Position numbers and translations under genes: made by a program. Below, piece by piece: positions 1 to 7,096 of a DNA stretch of 10,059 bases. Origin of the DNA: Nitrososphaerota archaeon (GTDB lineage Archaea > Thermoproteota > Nitrososphaeria > Nitrososphaerales > Nitrosopumilaceae). How positions within the stretch are numbered: the first letter of the stretch is position 1; every line of letters starts with the position of its first letter. The stretch is from assembly GCA_028867235.1 (NCBI GenBank), contig JAGWGS010000032.1:1-10059 (forward strand), given 5' to 3'. A model generated the notes under the pieces. It did no database searches, was not told the origin of the DNA, and saw nothing but the letters and a program-made list of their open reading frames with translations.

Positions 1-1
1 A

Positions 2-652
2 ATTGATTTGGGTGTTCAGATAAATGGTCACATTGCAGATACGGCAGTAACAGTTTGTTATGACCCAAAGTATGACTTTTTGGTGCAAGCTGCAGAAACT
101 GCCCTAAAGGAAGCCATGTCAATAATACGAGTAGGGGCAAAATCAAGTGATGTTGGGAAAACAATAGAGAACTCAACAAAACAGATGGGTGGAATACCTA
201 TTGCAAATCTTAGTGGTCATTCTCTTGAACAGTATACAATCCATGCTGGAAAATCAGTTCCAAACATATGGTCCATTGGATCATTTTCATTTCAATCTAC
301 AGAAGCGTATGCATGTGAGCCATTTGTTACAACACCTGAAGGATCGGGTTTTGTTCGAGAGGGCAGAATTAGAAACATTTTCTCCCTAGTTACACGAAAA
401 AGAACAAAGGAGGAAGATACCAACAAGATGATTGATTTCATATGGAAGAAATTCAACATGCTTCCTTTTGCATTACGATGGCTCATCCCAGAATTTGAGG
501 AAAAAAATGCAAGAGAGATACTTGACAAACTGATTAAAAACAAAATTGTAAGATCATATCCGATACTAGTAGAAGCAAACAATCAACGAGTTGCACAAGC
601 AGAACACACATTTATTCCACAAGCCAACGGAGTTCTCGTAACTACTCTTTAA
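2..652 (+). CDS. map: Type II methionine aminopeptidase, 3' part (N-terminus outside window)
   Basis: Removes the initiator methionine from nascent proteins in the cytoplasm, using a two-metal centre. The reading frame is open from base 2, so the gene begins upstream; about 80 N-terminal residues are missing compared with archaeal enzymes of ~295 residues. All five metal ligands of the family can be placed: Asp at 5-7 (IDLG), Asp at 38-40 (IADTA), His at 218-220 (LSGHSLEQY), Glu in the YACEPF motif (~317-319) and Glu in the VAQAEHT motif near the C-terminus (~602-604). The second active-site His lies in TIHAGKSVP. The insertion after EPFVTTPEGSG and the winged-helix-like stretch before the last Glu are typical of type II (eukaryote/archaeal) enzymes. 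It is convergent with the DUF1512/zinc-ribbon operon, 42 bp away. Identification is secure; only the start is unseen. Confidence 0.95.
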   Translation: MDLGVQINGHIADTAVTVCYDPKYDFLVQAAETALKEAMSIIRVGAKSSDVGKTIENSTKQMGGIPIANLSGHSLEQYTIHAGKSVPNIWSIGSFSFQSTEAYACEPFVTTPEGSGFVREGRIRNIFSLVTRKRTKEEDTNKMIDFIWKKFNMLPFALRWLIPEFEEKNAREILDKLIKNKIVRSYPILVEANNQRVAQAEHTFIPQANGVLVTTL

Positions 653-662
653 TCATAGAAAG

Positions 663-693
663 TAAAGAATTAAAAAAATAAATTAAAAGAAAA
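663..693 (-). terminator. Oligo-T tract after the zinc-ribbon gene
   Basis: Read on the minus strand, the 30 bases after the zinc-ribbon stop codon are almost all T and A, with runs of four, seven and three T. Archaeal RNA polymerase stops at T-rich tracts without needing a hairpin, so this is a plausible terminator for the DUF1512/zinc-ribbon operon. No stem-loop is visible. For map on the plus strand the same tract is A-rich and would not serve. Confidence 0.4.
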
Positions 694-694
694 T

Positions 695-883
695 CTACTT
701 GACAGGTTCGCCAAATATCTTATCAACCATCAACTGACCTGTCCCACATGCAGTACATTTACCACTGGTTTTAAAGACATAGTCGCCTTCTACAAATTTT
801 CGTTTTACGATTTTGTTGCAGCTAGGACATTTTTCTACAGTATAAGGATCAAGCACCTCGTTTTTTTTCTTAAAGAGTCTCAT
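695..883 (-). CDS. Small zinc-ribbon protein, 62 residues
   Basis: Small cytoplasmic protein with one zinc ribbon: CPSC at residues 19-22 and CTAC at 43-46 give four cysteine zinc ligands 20 residues apart, preceded by a basic N-terminus (RLFKKKN). No other domain is visible and the function is unknown; such ribbons usually bind nucleic acid or protein partners. The ATG at 883-881 is preferred over the ATG at 928, because it makes an ATGA overlap with the stop of the upstream DUF1512 gene (TGA at 882-880), the usual sign of translational coupling. The 15 extra residues of the longer version read like DUF1512 coding sequence in another frame. The pairing suggests that the two products act together, but this is inference from the overlap only. 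Confidence 0.8.
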   Translation of the reverse strand: MRLFKKKNEVLDPYTVEKCPSCNKIVKRKFVEGDYVFKTSGKCTACGTGQLMVDKIFGEPVK

Positions 884-2016
884 TGTGACACCCCCAATGT
901 GTTTCCAACCCCAATTATTAGTACGCATTGGCCAGGCTTGGAATTTTCTCGTATAACATCTTGAATTTGTGCGAATACCTTATCAGAAGAATCTGCAATA
1001 TCTTTTTTCATAAGAGTGATTGCCTCTTTGATAGACTGTTTTATGACAATTGCATATATTGGAATGTTATGTTTTGTAGCTATTTCTTCAATCTCAAACC
1101 TTTCAGTTCCTATACCGCCAATTGCAGCTCCAAATCCATGAGCTACAGATCCAGTATCTTCACCTTCCAGTTTCAGTGCAGCGTCAACCATTATCAGCAT
1201 GTCTACCTTTTTTTCAGAGATTATCTTGTCAAATGCATCTGCAGGTCTGCCAACAGTAGCAGCTGGTCCTTCAGCTTTTAGCAGATAAAGTTTTCTTTCC
1301 TCAAAGTCTTTTTCACTTAGGACAGTTTCAAGTGAGATAGATTTTTTTTCGGTATCAAGCATCATTTTTCCAACAATCATAGGACCTATTCCATCACCTA
1401 TTGGTTGTCCCTGTTTGAATGCAGATATGGCAGTTTTTAGTGCGTCTGCTTCTTCCATAATAAATGGCATCATCATTTGTAAAGGCAAGATTAATGGAAA
1501 ATTATTTTGTTTTTTGGCAGTCAAAAAGAAATGTCTAACCATCTTGTACAGCAGATGTAGTGTGGTTACCGCCTCAAGTATGTTGATTATTTGACTTGCT
1601 TGTAGATGAGTAATATTTGGAGCGAGGTTTTTGACTTGTTCCCTAGTGGTATCTTCTCTTGTCCGCATTATGTGTCTTATCTTGGGCACAATTCCATTAG
1701 GGTCCACATCAACTGGCATTATGGTAAAATATTCAAAATACTTGTCAAGCATAACAGCAGGATCCGACAAAGGCTTTACAGTATTTTTTACATACGATAT
1801 CAATTCTTTTCTGGTGTCATCACGGTATTGTTTGAGTTTTTCCAAATCTTTGTTGATTTCAGATGAAGTGACATGAAGTTGAATTCGTTGTCCATACAAC
1901 ATGAATATGAAGATAGGTAGAATCCAGATCAACCACATCAGTGGGTTCGAATTATCACTTGAGCTAAAAAGTTTGTCCAGATTTGTACCTAAAAAATCCA
2001 ATAACAAAAAGACCAT
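880..2016 (-). CDS. DUF1512 family membrane-anchored protein
   Basis: A 378-residue archaeal protein of unknown function that I recognise as DUF1512. A single transmembrane segment lies near the N-terminus (about residues 27-42, LMWLIWILPIFIFMLYG), followed by a charged, probably coiled stretch (54-75) and a large soluble domain. Conserved-looking glycine motifs are GDGIGPMIVG (207-216), LKAEGPAATVGRP (246-257 region) and EDTGSVAHGFGAAIGG (286-301), the last resembling a small-molecule or nucleotide-binding loop. The C-terminus (about 320-376) alternates strands and helices, as in an alpha/beta fold. It is first gene of an operon with the zinc-ribbon gene. An RNA-like element lies upstream on the same strand, its 3' end 64 bp before the ATG, so it could form part of this gene's leader. 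The family is recognised with good confidence; biochemical role unknown. Confidence 0.85.
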   Translation of the reverse strand: MVFLLLDFLGTNLDKLFSSSDNSNPLMWLIWILPIFIFMLYGQRIQLHVTSSEINKDLEKLKQYRDDTRKELISYVKNTVKPLSDPAVMLDKYFEYFTIMPVDVDPNGIVPKIRHIMRTREDTTREQVKNLAPNITHLQASQIINILEAVTTLHLLYKMVRHFFLTAKKQNNFPLILPLQMMMPFIMEEADALKTAISAFKQGQPIGDGIGPMIVGKMMLDTEKKSISLETVLSEKDFEERKLYLLKAEGPAATVGRPADAFDKIISEKKVDMLIMVDAALKLEGEDTGSVAHGFGAAIGGIGTERFEIEEIATKHNIPIYAIVIKQSIKEAITLMKKDIADSSDKVFAQIQDVIRENSKPGQCVLIIGVGNTLGVSQ

Positions 2017-2080
2017 TTTTTACTAAATTAAATCTTTCATAGATTTCATTAATCTTTCAAGAATTTTGTCATATCATAAT

Positions 2081-2297
2081 AGCATCATCCGACTGAAAGA
2101 AAGCAACGGCATTTTCCTTTTGAGTGCGGAACATGTCCATGGTCGTACTCACTTTCCCCCTTGCCATTGTTTCATTGTTTCCGAGTTCCAGTCTTACACC
2201 AGACATCTCAGGAAACGAGAAATACGTCTGGTTTTGATACCAAGTCCTTACCTGGCATTATGACCAGCAGACGTAATCCTGTTTCAGTCGGATGGCT
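2081..2297 (-). ncRNA. Structured RNA candidate, ~217 nt, unidentified
   Basis: This stretch is clearly richer in G+C than its AT-rich flanks and is closed by a perfect 13-bp helix, 2086-2098 with 2282-2294, extended by AGC/GCT (2081-2083 with 2295-2297) across a 2-nt bulge. Internal helices: 2104-2111 with 2162-2169; 2122-2128 with 2144-2150; 2198-2204 with 2226-2232, capped by 2206-2209 with 2217-2220; 2237-2244 with 2251-2258 (6-nt loop). On the minus strand three imperfect pairs are G-U wobbles that would be A-C mismatches on plus; one pair shows the reverse. A TATA-like TTTTATG at 2325-2319 puts the expected start at 2297, the first base of the closing helix. I could not match RNase P (no CR-I or CR-V motif), SRP RNA (no helix 8 motif), 5S or tRNA. 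It could also be a 5' leader of the DUF1512 operon, or a palindrome-ended mobile remnant. Confidence 0.6.
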
Positions 2298-2318
2298 GTT
2301 ATATATTCAGCATCATAA

Positions 2319-2325
2319 CATAAAA
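2319..2325 (-). promoter_or_regulatory. TATA-like box for the structured RNA
   Basis: TTTTATG on the minus strand, centred 25 bp before base 2297, the first base of the closing helix. The spacing fits an archaeal TATA box exactly. A second A/T box, ATATAT at 2300-2305, is too close to the helix to serve the same start. No clear BRE is visible. Confidence 0.4.
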
Positions 2326-2412
2326 GACCTATCAATATAGTTCACATATATCAAACCAATAATTCATACAATATCTGTCTGAAAATTGGAATTATTCTAA
2401 AAATATAATCAA

Positions 2413-2423
2413 ATTATTTTAAA
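2413..2423 (+). promoter_or_regulatory. TATA-like box of the GlcD-type oxidase gene
   Basis: ATTATTTTAAA, centred about 26 bp before GTG 2444 and 29 bp before ATG 2447. No Shine-Dalgarno sequence lies before the start, so a leaderless transcript is likely. Confidence 0.45.
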
Positions 2424-2446
2424 CAACGCACCACAAGTAGAATGTG

Positions 2447-3886
2447 ATGAAATCAGATAAAATTGGAATCAAGCTAGAAAAGGCAGCCGGATGCACTGTT
2501 ACATGGGATAGGTACATGCTAGACTTTTATTCAGTTGATGCAAGCTCTTACAAATTAAAACCACAAGTCATAGCGTTTCCTCGTAATGAAAAAGATATTG
2601 CCAAAATTATACGGTTTGCAAAAAAGCACCTCATTCCAGTAACACCTAGAGGTGGTGGTACTGGACTTGTCGGAGGCGCTTTGGGAAAAGGAATAATTCT
2701 TGACATGAGAAATTTCAACAAAATCAAGATTGGGAAAAACCATGTGACAGTAGGAAGTGGTGTCTACAAGGGACATCTTGACAAGATATTGCAGAAACAG
2801 GGTAGATTTGTAGGACCAGACCCATCAATAGGGCCCTTTTGCACTATAGGTGGAATGGTCGGCAATAATTCTAGCGGAGTTCACTCGTTAAAGTATGGAA
2901 GTGTGATAGACAATCTAATTGAAGTTAAAATCATGGATTCTACAGGCAATGCAACAAGGCTTCAAAACATGTATCATAGCATAAAAAGCAATATTTCTCA
3001 GGATGTTATCAAATCATTTCCCAGAGTATCGAAGAATTCTTGCGGATATAGAATTGACAGAGTTTTATCAGAAAAAGATGTCCACAAGTTAATTGCAGGC
3101 TCTGAAGGAACATTGGGAATCATCACATCTGCAAAGCTTCGAACATACAAGATGCCAAAAAATAAAGCATTATGCATAATACATTACAAGACACTCTTGC
3201 AGGCATCAATAGACAGTGCAAAAATACTCACCTTGAAACCAGCAGCTCTTGAAGTAATAGACAAGAACATAACAAGACAGATCAAGATGAAAATACCAAA
3301 TTCAGGATGCCTCATTTTTGCCGAGTTTGATAACGATATAAAACACAGTATAAAACAAATTCAAAAAATCACATCAGGTAAGATAATCAAAGTGGAATCA
3401 AACAAAGGCAATATTAGAAAATTATGGAGTTTTAGAAATTCCGCTCTTGCATTTAGCCTCAGGAGTATAACAAAAAAAGAGACAATGCCAACACTCATAG
3501 AAGATTCGGTGGTACCAGTAAAGAGACTTCCTTTACTGCTAAACATGCTAGACATGATTGAAAAAAAATATCATCTTAGAACAATAGTCTATGGACACAT
3601 TGGAAATGGAAATTTGCACATCAGACCAGTTTTAGGCTACAAAGATATCTCAAAAATTCAAAAAATTGCAACTGAGTTTTTCACAGGAGTAATAGGCATA
3701 GGAGGAAGCATAACGGGCGAACATGGAGATGGCCTAGCAAGATCAGAATTTGTAAAGACACAGTATGGAGACAAGACATATGCAGTTTTTAGAAACATTA
3801 AACAACAATTTGATCCTCAAAATATTCTAAATCCTGGAAAGATAATATCAGATAAAAAGACAATGATAAAGAATTTAAAAATTTAA
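2447..3886 (+). CDS. glcD: FAD-binding oxidase, GlcD / D-lactate dehydrogenase type
   Basis: FAD-dependent oxidase or dehydrogenase of 2-hydroxy acids (glycolate, D-lactate or similar), cytoplasmic or loosely membrane-bound. The PCMH-type FAD domain covers about residues 38-232, with the FAD pyrophosphate loop TPRGGGTGLVGGAL (67-80), the PSIGPFCTIGGMVGNNSSG segment (127-145) and AGSEGTLGI (218-226). The C-terminal oxidase domain carries YGHIGNGNLH (near 380), ITGEHGDGLA (423-432) and the family-end motif FDPQNILNPGK (456-466). At 480 residues it is full length for GlcD and has no fused iron-sulphur domain; no GlcE or GlcF partner is nearby. ATG 2447 is preferred, with GTG 2444 directly before it equally possible. 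The substrate cannot be read from the sequence. It converges with the OB-fold gene, 4 bp apart. Confidence 0.9.
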   Translation: MKSDKIGIKLEKAAGCTVTWDRYMLDFYSVDASSYKLKPQVIAFPRNEKDIAKIIRFAKKHLIPVTPRGGGTGLVGGALGKGIILDMRNFNKIKIGKNHVTVGSGVYKGHLDKILQKQGRFVGPDPSIGPFCTIGGMVGNNSSGVHSLKYGSVIDNLIEVKIMDSTGNATRLQNMYHSIKSNISQDVIKSFPRVSKNSCGYRIDRVLSEKDVHKLIAGSEGTLGIITSAKLRTYKMPKNKALCIIHYKTLLQASIDSAKILTLKPAALEVIDKNITRQIKMKIPNSGCLIFAEFDNDIKHSIKQIQKITSGKIIKVESNKGNIRKLWSFRNSALAFSLRSITKKETMPTLIEDSVVPVKRLPLLLNMLDMIEKKYHLRTIVYGHIGNGNLHIRPVLGYKDISKIQKIATEFFTGVIGIGGSITGEHGDGLARSEFVKTQYGDKTYAVFRNIKQQFDPQNILNPGKIISDKKTMIKNLKI

Positions 3887-3890
3887 TAAA

Positions 3891-4226
3891 TTACTTGATT
3901 TTGGTTCCAAGTGGTACATCTTCTGTCACTGTGAGCCAGAACGGTTTTTCGCCAGAATCTGCCGCAAAAAGCATTGCACCTGACTCAACCCCAGCAATAT
4001 TTCTTGGCTCTAGGTTTACAAGTGCAATTACCACTCTCCCCACTAATTCTTCAGGTTTGTAATATTGGGCACCGCCTATTATGACATCTCGTTTTTCATT
4101 TCCAAGATCAATTGTTCCTTTAACTATTTTTGATTTACCGGGAATTGGCTCTACTGATAGAACCTTTGCCACTCGCATGTCCAGTTTGGCAAAGTCGTCA
4201 TAAGTTATTTGATCCACATAAAACAT
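3891..4226 (-). CDS. metG: Stand-alone tRNA-binding OB-fold protein (MetRS beta / C-terminal domain)
   Basis: A 111-residue protein matching the EMAP-II/Trbp111-type tRNA-binding domain that is fused to the C-terminus of many methionyl-tRNA synthetases and occurs as a separate beta subunit in many archaea. Visible features are the entry helix and first strand DDFAKLDMRVAKV (10-22), VEPIPGKSKIVKGTIDLG, the GGAQYY segment, and the closing NLEPRNIAGVESGAMLFAA (72-90) with its characteristic ESxAM-like turn. It probably helps methionyl-tRNA synthetase hold tRNA, as a dimer; the catalytic subunit is not in this window. It is divergent from the SRPBCC gene, 78 bp apart, and converges with the oxidase. 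The family is clear; the gene symbol applies to the domain only, since no catalytic part is present. Confidence 0.88.
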   Translation of the reverse strand: MFYVDQITYDDFAKLDMRVAKVLSVEPIPGKSKIVKGTIDLGNEKRDVIIGGAQYYKPEELVGRVVIALVNLEPRNIAGVESGAMLFAADSGEKPFWLTVTEDVPLGTKIK

Positions 4227-4275
4227 CCAACAATGAGATTAAAATTGATTTCGAAACTAGCAATTTTCATTACAA

Positions 4276-4284
4276 CATAAATAT
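4276..4284 (+). promoter_or_regulatory. TATA-like box of the SRPBCC-glycosyltransferase operon
   Basis: CATAAATAT, centred 25 bp before the ATG at 4305, the spacing of a leaderless archaeal transcript. No ribosome binding site lies before the ATG. Confidence 0.5.
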
Positions 4285-4304
4285 GAAGATATGAAGATTT
4301 CAAC

Positions 4305-4721
4305 ATGGTCCAAATACAGGCCTCGATAGATATTGGCGCATCACTTGACAAGGTTTGGAACATAATATCTGATCTTGATTCAGAACCAAGATTCTGGAAA
4401 GGAACAAAAGAGGTCAGAAATATTTCAAAAAACGAAAACATAGTAACAAGAGAGGTCACAATAGCATTCAAAGACTCAAAATGTATGCAGACTGTAACAA
4501 TACAACCAAAGGAAAAGATTCATGTCCAATTTACAAAAGGAATACTAGACGGTACAAAGACACTTACACTACTTCAATTAGAAAATAAAGTCAGACTAGA
4601 CGTACTGTGGGACATCAAACTCACCGGTATGATGGGGGTGTTTACAGGCATGATAAAAAAACACATCCAGAGTGGCTCAGAACAAGCTCTTGAGAGTATA
4701 AAACAAGAAACACAGAGATAG
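4305..4721 (+). CDS. SRPBCC (START / polyketide cyclase-like) protein
   Basis: A 138-residue protein with the single-domain helix-grip fold of the SRPBCC superfamily. The opening strand and helix (IQASIDIGASLDKVWNIISD, residues 3-22), then DSEPRFWKGTKEVRNI, alternating beta strands through residue ~112, and a long C-terminal helix (about 113-137, including GMIKKHIQSGSEQALESI) follow the usual order. These proteins bind hydrophobic ligands such as lipids, sterols or polyketides in a central cavity; the ligand is unknown here. It has no signal peptide and is probably cytoplasmic. Its stop is 2 bp before the glycosyltransferase ATG, so the two are very likely cotranscribed, suggesting a lipid or isoprenoid substrate in common. 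That last point is inference. Confidence 0.8.
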   Translation: MVQIQASIDIGASLDKVWNIISDLDSEPRFWKGTKEVRNISKNENIVTREVTIAFKDSKCMQTVTIQPKEKIHVQFTKGILDGTKTLTLLQLENKVRLDVLWDIKLTGMMGVFTGMIKKHIQSGSEQALESIKQETQR

Positions 4722-4723
4722 TC

Positions 4724-5932
4724 ATGGCATATTTGGTGGATATTGTAAACTATTTTCTTGTAGCAACCATGCTTGGTGTTTCTCTTGCGTGGACTTTTTT
4801 TATAAGATCGATGTGGAGCACTTTTAAGAACTCGCCATTTTTGGACAAGTTCGAGTACAAGCATCATCATAAACCAAAAGTATCTGTAATTTTACCGGCA
4901 AGGAATGAAGAGAGATTCATAGAAAAATGCATAAGATCACTATTAGAGCAAGATTACGAAAATTATGAAATAATAGTAATAGATGACAGATCAGATGATA
5001 ACACAGGAGAAATAATCAAAAATATTGCAAAAAAAGATTCTCGCATAGTTCATGTATTAGCAGGACCAAAACCAGAAAAATGGATTGGCAAGAACTGGGC
5101 ATGTATAGAAGGGTTCAAGAGATCGTCAGGAGAACTTCTGTTATTTACAGATGCTGATACTACGCATACAAGCAAGACAATCACATTAGCAGTGGACCAC
5201 CTCTTGAGCAGTAATCTTGATGCACTTACAGTGATTCCAAAGATGTTGTGTCTTGATTGGTGGACAAGAATAACACTACCAGTATTATCTACATTTTTGC
5301 ATACTAGGTTTTCTGCACTTCGTGTAAATGACCCATCTGCAAAGACAGGTTATTTTTTTGGAAGTTTTTTCATAATAAAAAGGAAAACATACAATTCAGT
5401 TGGTACACATGAGGGTGTAAAAAGCGAGATAGTAGAAGACGGGGCTCTTGGCAAGAAGGTAAAAGAACAAGGATTCAAAATGAAAATGGTACGTGGTGAA
5501 CATTTGGTAGATGCAGTATGGGCAAGAGATTGGTCTACCTTATGGCATGCACTAAAGAGATTGATGGTACCATTATACATCCAATCAAGCAAGACTGCAA
5601 TTGGAATATTTTTTGCTGTGTTATTCTTGTTATTCATGCCATTTCCCATCGTTGCATATTCAGCACTTTTCCCAAGTCATGCAATTTCCTTTAAGATATT
5701 ATTTGGAACCACGCTTGTTGCTATGGGGCTATTTTACCTAGGAAGCACGATTGATGCAAAAAAGGGACTAGGATTAGGATTTAGGCATGTGATTTTTGCA
5801 CCAATTGGCAGCATGGTCATTGTAGCAGGGTTTGCAAGCGGAATACTGCATGCAAAGAAAAATGATTCCGTGACTTGGCGTGGAAGGACATACTCCATAT
5901 CAGACACTGCCCAACACCCAATAAGCTTGTGA
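4724..5932 (+). CDS. Membrane-anchored family 2 glycosyltransferase (CrtQ/HpnB-like)
   Basis: Transfers a sugar from a nucleotide sugar, probably to a lipid or isoprenoid at the membrane. There is one N-terminal transmembrane segment (~8-27), then a GT-A domain: VSVILPARNEE (53-63), IVIDDRSDD (84-92) for the nucleotide, GKNWAC (122-127), the metal-binding DxD motif as FTDADTT (141-147), and the acceptor/catalytic region VEDGALGKKVKEQG (237-250). Two or three more transmembrane segments follow (~292-315, 325-341, 354-373), and the protein ends with VTWRGRTY (383-390), a tail like those of carotenoid (CrtQ) and hopene-associated (HpnB) glycosyltransferases, as is GKNWA. No carotenoid or hopanoid gene is visible here, so the acceptor is unknown. 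It follows the SRPBCC gene with a 2-bp gap; the HtrA gene follows within 40 bp. Confidence 0.87.
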   Translation: MAYLVDIVNYFLVATMLGVSLAWTFFIRSMWSTFKNSPFLDKFEYKHHHKPKVSVILPARNEERFIEKCIRSLLEQDYENYEIIVIDDRSDDNTGEIIKNIAKKDSRIVHVLAGPKPEKWIGKNWACIEGFKRSSGELLLFTDADTTHTSKTITLAVDHLLSSNLDALTVIPKMLCLDWWTRITLPVLSTFLHTRFSALRVNDPSAKTGYFFGSFFIIKRKTYNSVGTHEGVKSEIVEDGALGKKVKEQGFKMKMVRGEHLVDAVWARDWSTLWHALKRLMVPLYIQSSKTAIGIFFAVLFLLFMPFPIVAYSALFPSHAISFKILFGTTLVAMGLFYLGSTIDAKKGLGLGFRHVIFAPIGSMVIVAGFASGILHAKKNDSVTWRGRTYSISDTAQHPISL

Positions 5933-5937
5933 GTAAG

Positions 5938-5945
5938 AATTATAC
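5938..5945 (+). promoter_or_regulatory. Possible TATA box of the HtrA-like gene
   Basis: AATTATAC just after the glycosyltransferase stop, about 25 bp before the in-frame TTG at 5969. If used, the protease would have its own leaderless transcript and would start at 5969 rather than 5954. Confidence 0.3.
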
Positions 5946-5953
5946 AGTAACAT

Positions 5954-7096
5954 TTGATACTTGAATTCTTGGACAAGACTACAGCAATTTTGGGTGGAGT
6001 TTATGGAATAGTTGTTCTAGTTCTAGTATTTGCATTTGTGTTTGAGCAACAACGAACTGATGCGGCAGGTCAAACCTCAATTTTAGGAAACATCGTACAA
6101 TCAAGTCCAGGATCACAATTTAGTTTGGCAGATCTTTTTGCAAGATCCCAGCAAGGAGTAGTCCAGATAATCGTGCACAAGACAGGTGACAATGCAACAG
6201 ACAGAGCAATAGGGTCAGGAATTGTATATGATCTTGACGGGCACATTATTACAAACAACCATGTTGTAGACGATTATCAGAAAATCAGAGTTGTGTTTCA
6301 TGATGGCCAATCTTATCCTGCCCAAGTAAGCGGCACAGACAAGTTTGCAGATCTTGCAGTTATCAAAGTTAATGCAGATTCAAATACATTTCACCCACTG
6401 CCGTTAGGGGATTCATCTAAGCTTCGTATAGGAGACCAAGTAATTGCAATTGGTAGTCCCTTTGGATTAAGCGAGTCAATGACATCAGGCATAGTAAGTC
6501 AGCTAGGTAGAGTGTTAAATCCACCAGATATAGGTGCATTTTCAATTCCAGACGTAATTCAAACAGATACTGCAATAAATCCTGGAAATTCAGGAGGTCC
6601 ATTATTGGATACTCATGGAGAGGTTATCGGAATAAACACAGCAATTCAGACCCAGACAGGTGAGTTTTCAGGAGTAGGCTTTGCCATACCATCAAATACG
6701 ATGAAGCGAATCATTCCAGCGCTAATACAATCTGGACATTACCAGCATCCATGGCTTGGAATATCTGGAATATCAATAGATCCAGACCTAGCAGACAGTC
6801 TAAATCTTACAACACATTCAGGATTTTTAATAGAGAACATAGTATCAGATAGTCCAGCTTCGAAGGCAGGACTTCGTGCATCAAACATGACAAAAACAAT
6901 AGACGGTATCAAATACAAATATGGAGGCGACATCATAATAGGAGTAGACAACAACCCGGTCTCAAAGCTTGAGGATCTCCTGAATTATTTACAAGACTAC
7001 AAATCAGTTGGTGATAAAATGACAGTGCAGATAATCAGAGAAAACAAAACAATGGAAATAACAATGACCTTACAAGAAAGACCCAACAATCAATAA
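5954..7096 (+). CDS. htrA: Membrane-anchored HtrA/DegP-like serine protease with one PDZ domain
   Basis: Envelope quality-control protease expected to degrade damaged exported proteins. Anchored by one N-terminal transmembrane segment (~11-30), with the catalytic part outside the cell membrane. The trypsin-like domain (~60-258) has the full triad: His103 in ITNNHVV, Asp133 in ADLAVI and Ser213 in NPGNSGGP; GSPFGLSESMTSGIVS and VGFAIPSN are also classic. One PDZ domain follows (~265-375, from PWLGISGISI through SPASKAGL to GGDIIIGVDNNPV). At 380 residues it is the usual length for single-PDZ DegS/HtrA forms. No ATG is available: the frame opens with TTG at 5954, and a second TTG at 5969 also keeps the whole anchor. 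Same strand as the glycosyltransferase, 21 bp away, so cotranscription is possible. Confidence 0.93.
   Translation: MILEFLDKTTAILGGVYGIVVLVLVFAFVFEQQRTDAAGQTSILGNIVQSSPGSQFSLADLFARSQQGVVQIIVHKTGDNATDRAIGSGIVYDLDGHIITNNHVVDDYQKIRVVFHDGQSYPAQVSGTDKFADLAVIKVNADSNTFHPLPLGDSSKLRIGDQVIAIGSPFGLSESMTSGIVSQLGRVLNPPDIGAFSIPDVIQTDTAINPGNSGGPLLDTHGEVIGINTAIQTQTGEFSGVGFAIPSNTMKRIIPALIQSGHYQHPWLGISGISIDPDLADSLNLTTHSGFLIENIVSDSPASKAGLRASNMTKTIDGIKYKYGGDIIIGVDNNPVSKLEDLLNYLQDYKSVGDKMTVQIIRENKTMEITMTLQERPNNQ

Noticed and set aside
884..928. N-terminal extension of the zinc-ribbon protein from the ATG at 928.
   Set aside because: It lies within the end of the DUF1512 gene, and the ATG at 883 gives the typical ATGA coupling overlap.
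2066..2263. Open frame for a 65-residue protein on the plus strand.
   Set aside because: It lies wholly over the structured RNA candidate, has no promoter at the right distance, and its translation resembles no protein.
2206..2273. Resemblance to a TPP riboswitch on the minus strand: CTGG..ATAATGCCAG with a following AAGGA, and a separate CTGAGATG.
   Set aside because: In a TPP riboswitch CTGAGA comes before the CTGG...AATGCCAGCG element; here the order is reversed, the intervening helices do not match, and the CTGG/CCAG stem competes with a longer hairpin. Probably coincidence, but a covariance search would settle it.
2081..2297. RNase P RNA.
   Set aside because: The size, the long closing helix and the GAAACAATGAAACAATGG segment are suggestive, but the universal GGAA..UC (CR-I) and ACAGAA (CR-V) motifs are missing on both strands, and the segments inside the closing helix do not pair as P2 would.
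2081..2297. MITE or insertion-sequence remnant with 13-bp terminal inverted repeats.
   Set aside because: No target-site duplication flanks the repeats, the interior is folded throughout and richer in GC than the flanks, and a TATA box fits an RNA start. Not fully excluded without copy-number data.
2358..2396. Inverted repeat AATAATTC / GAATTATT upstream of the oxidase gene.
   Set aside because: Made only of A/T-rich sequence with a 23-nt gap and too far from the TATA box; expected by chance in such DNA.
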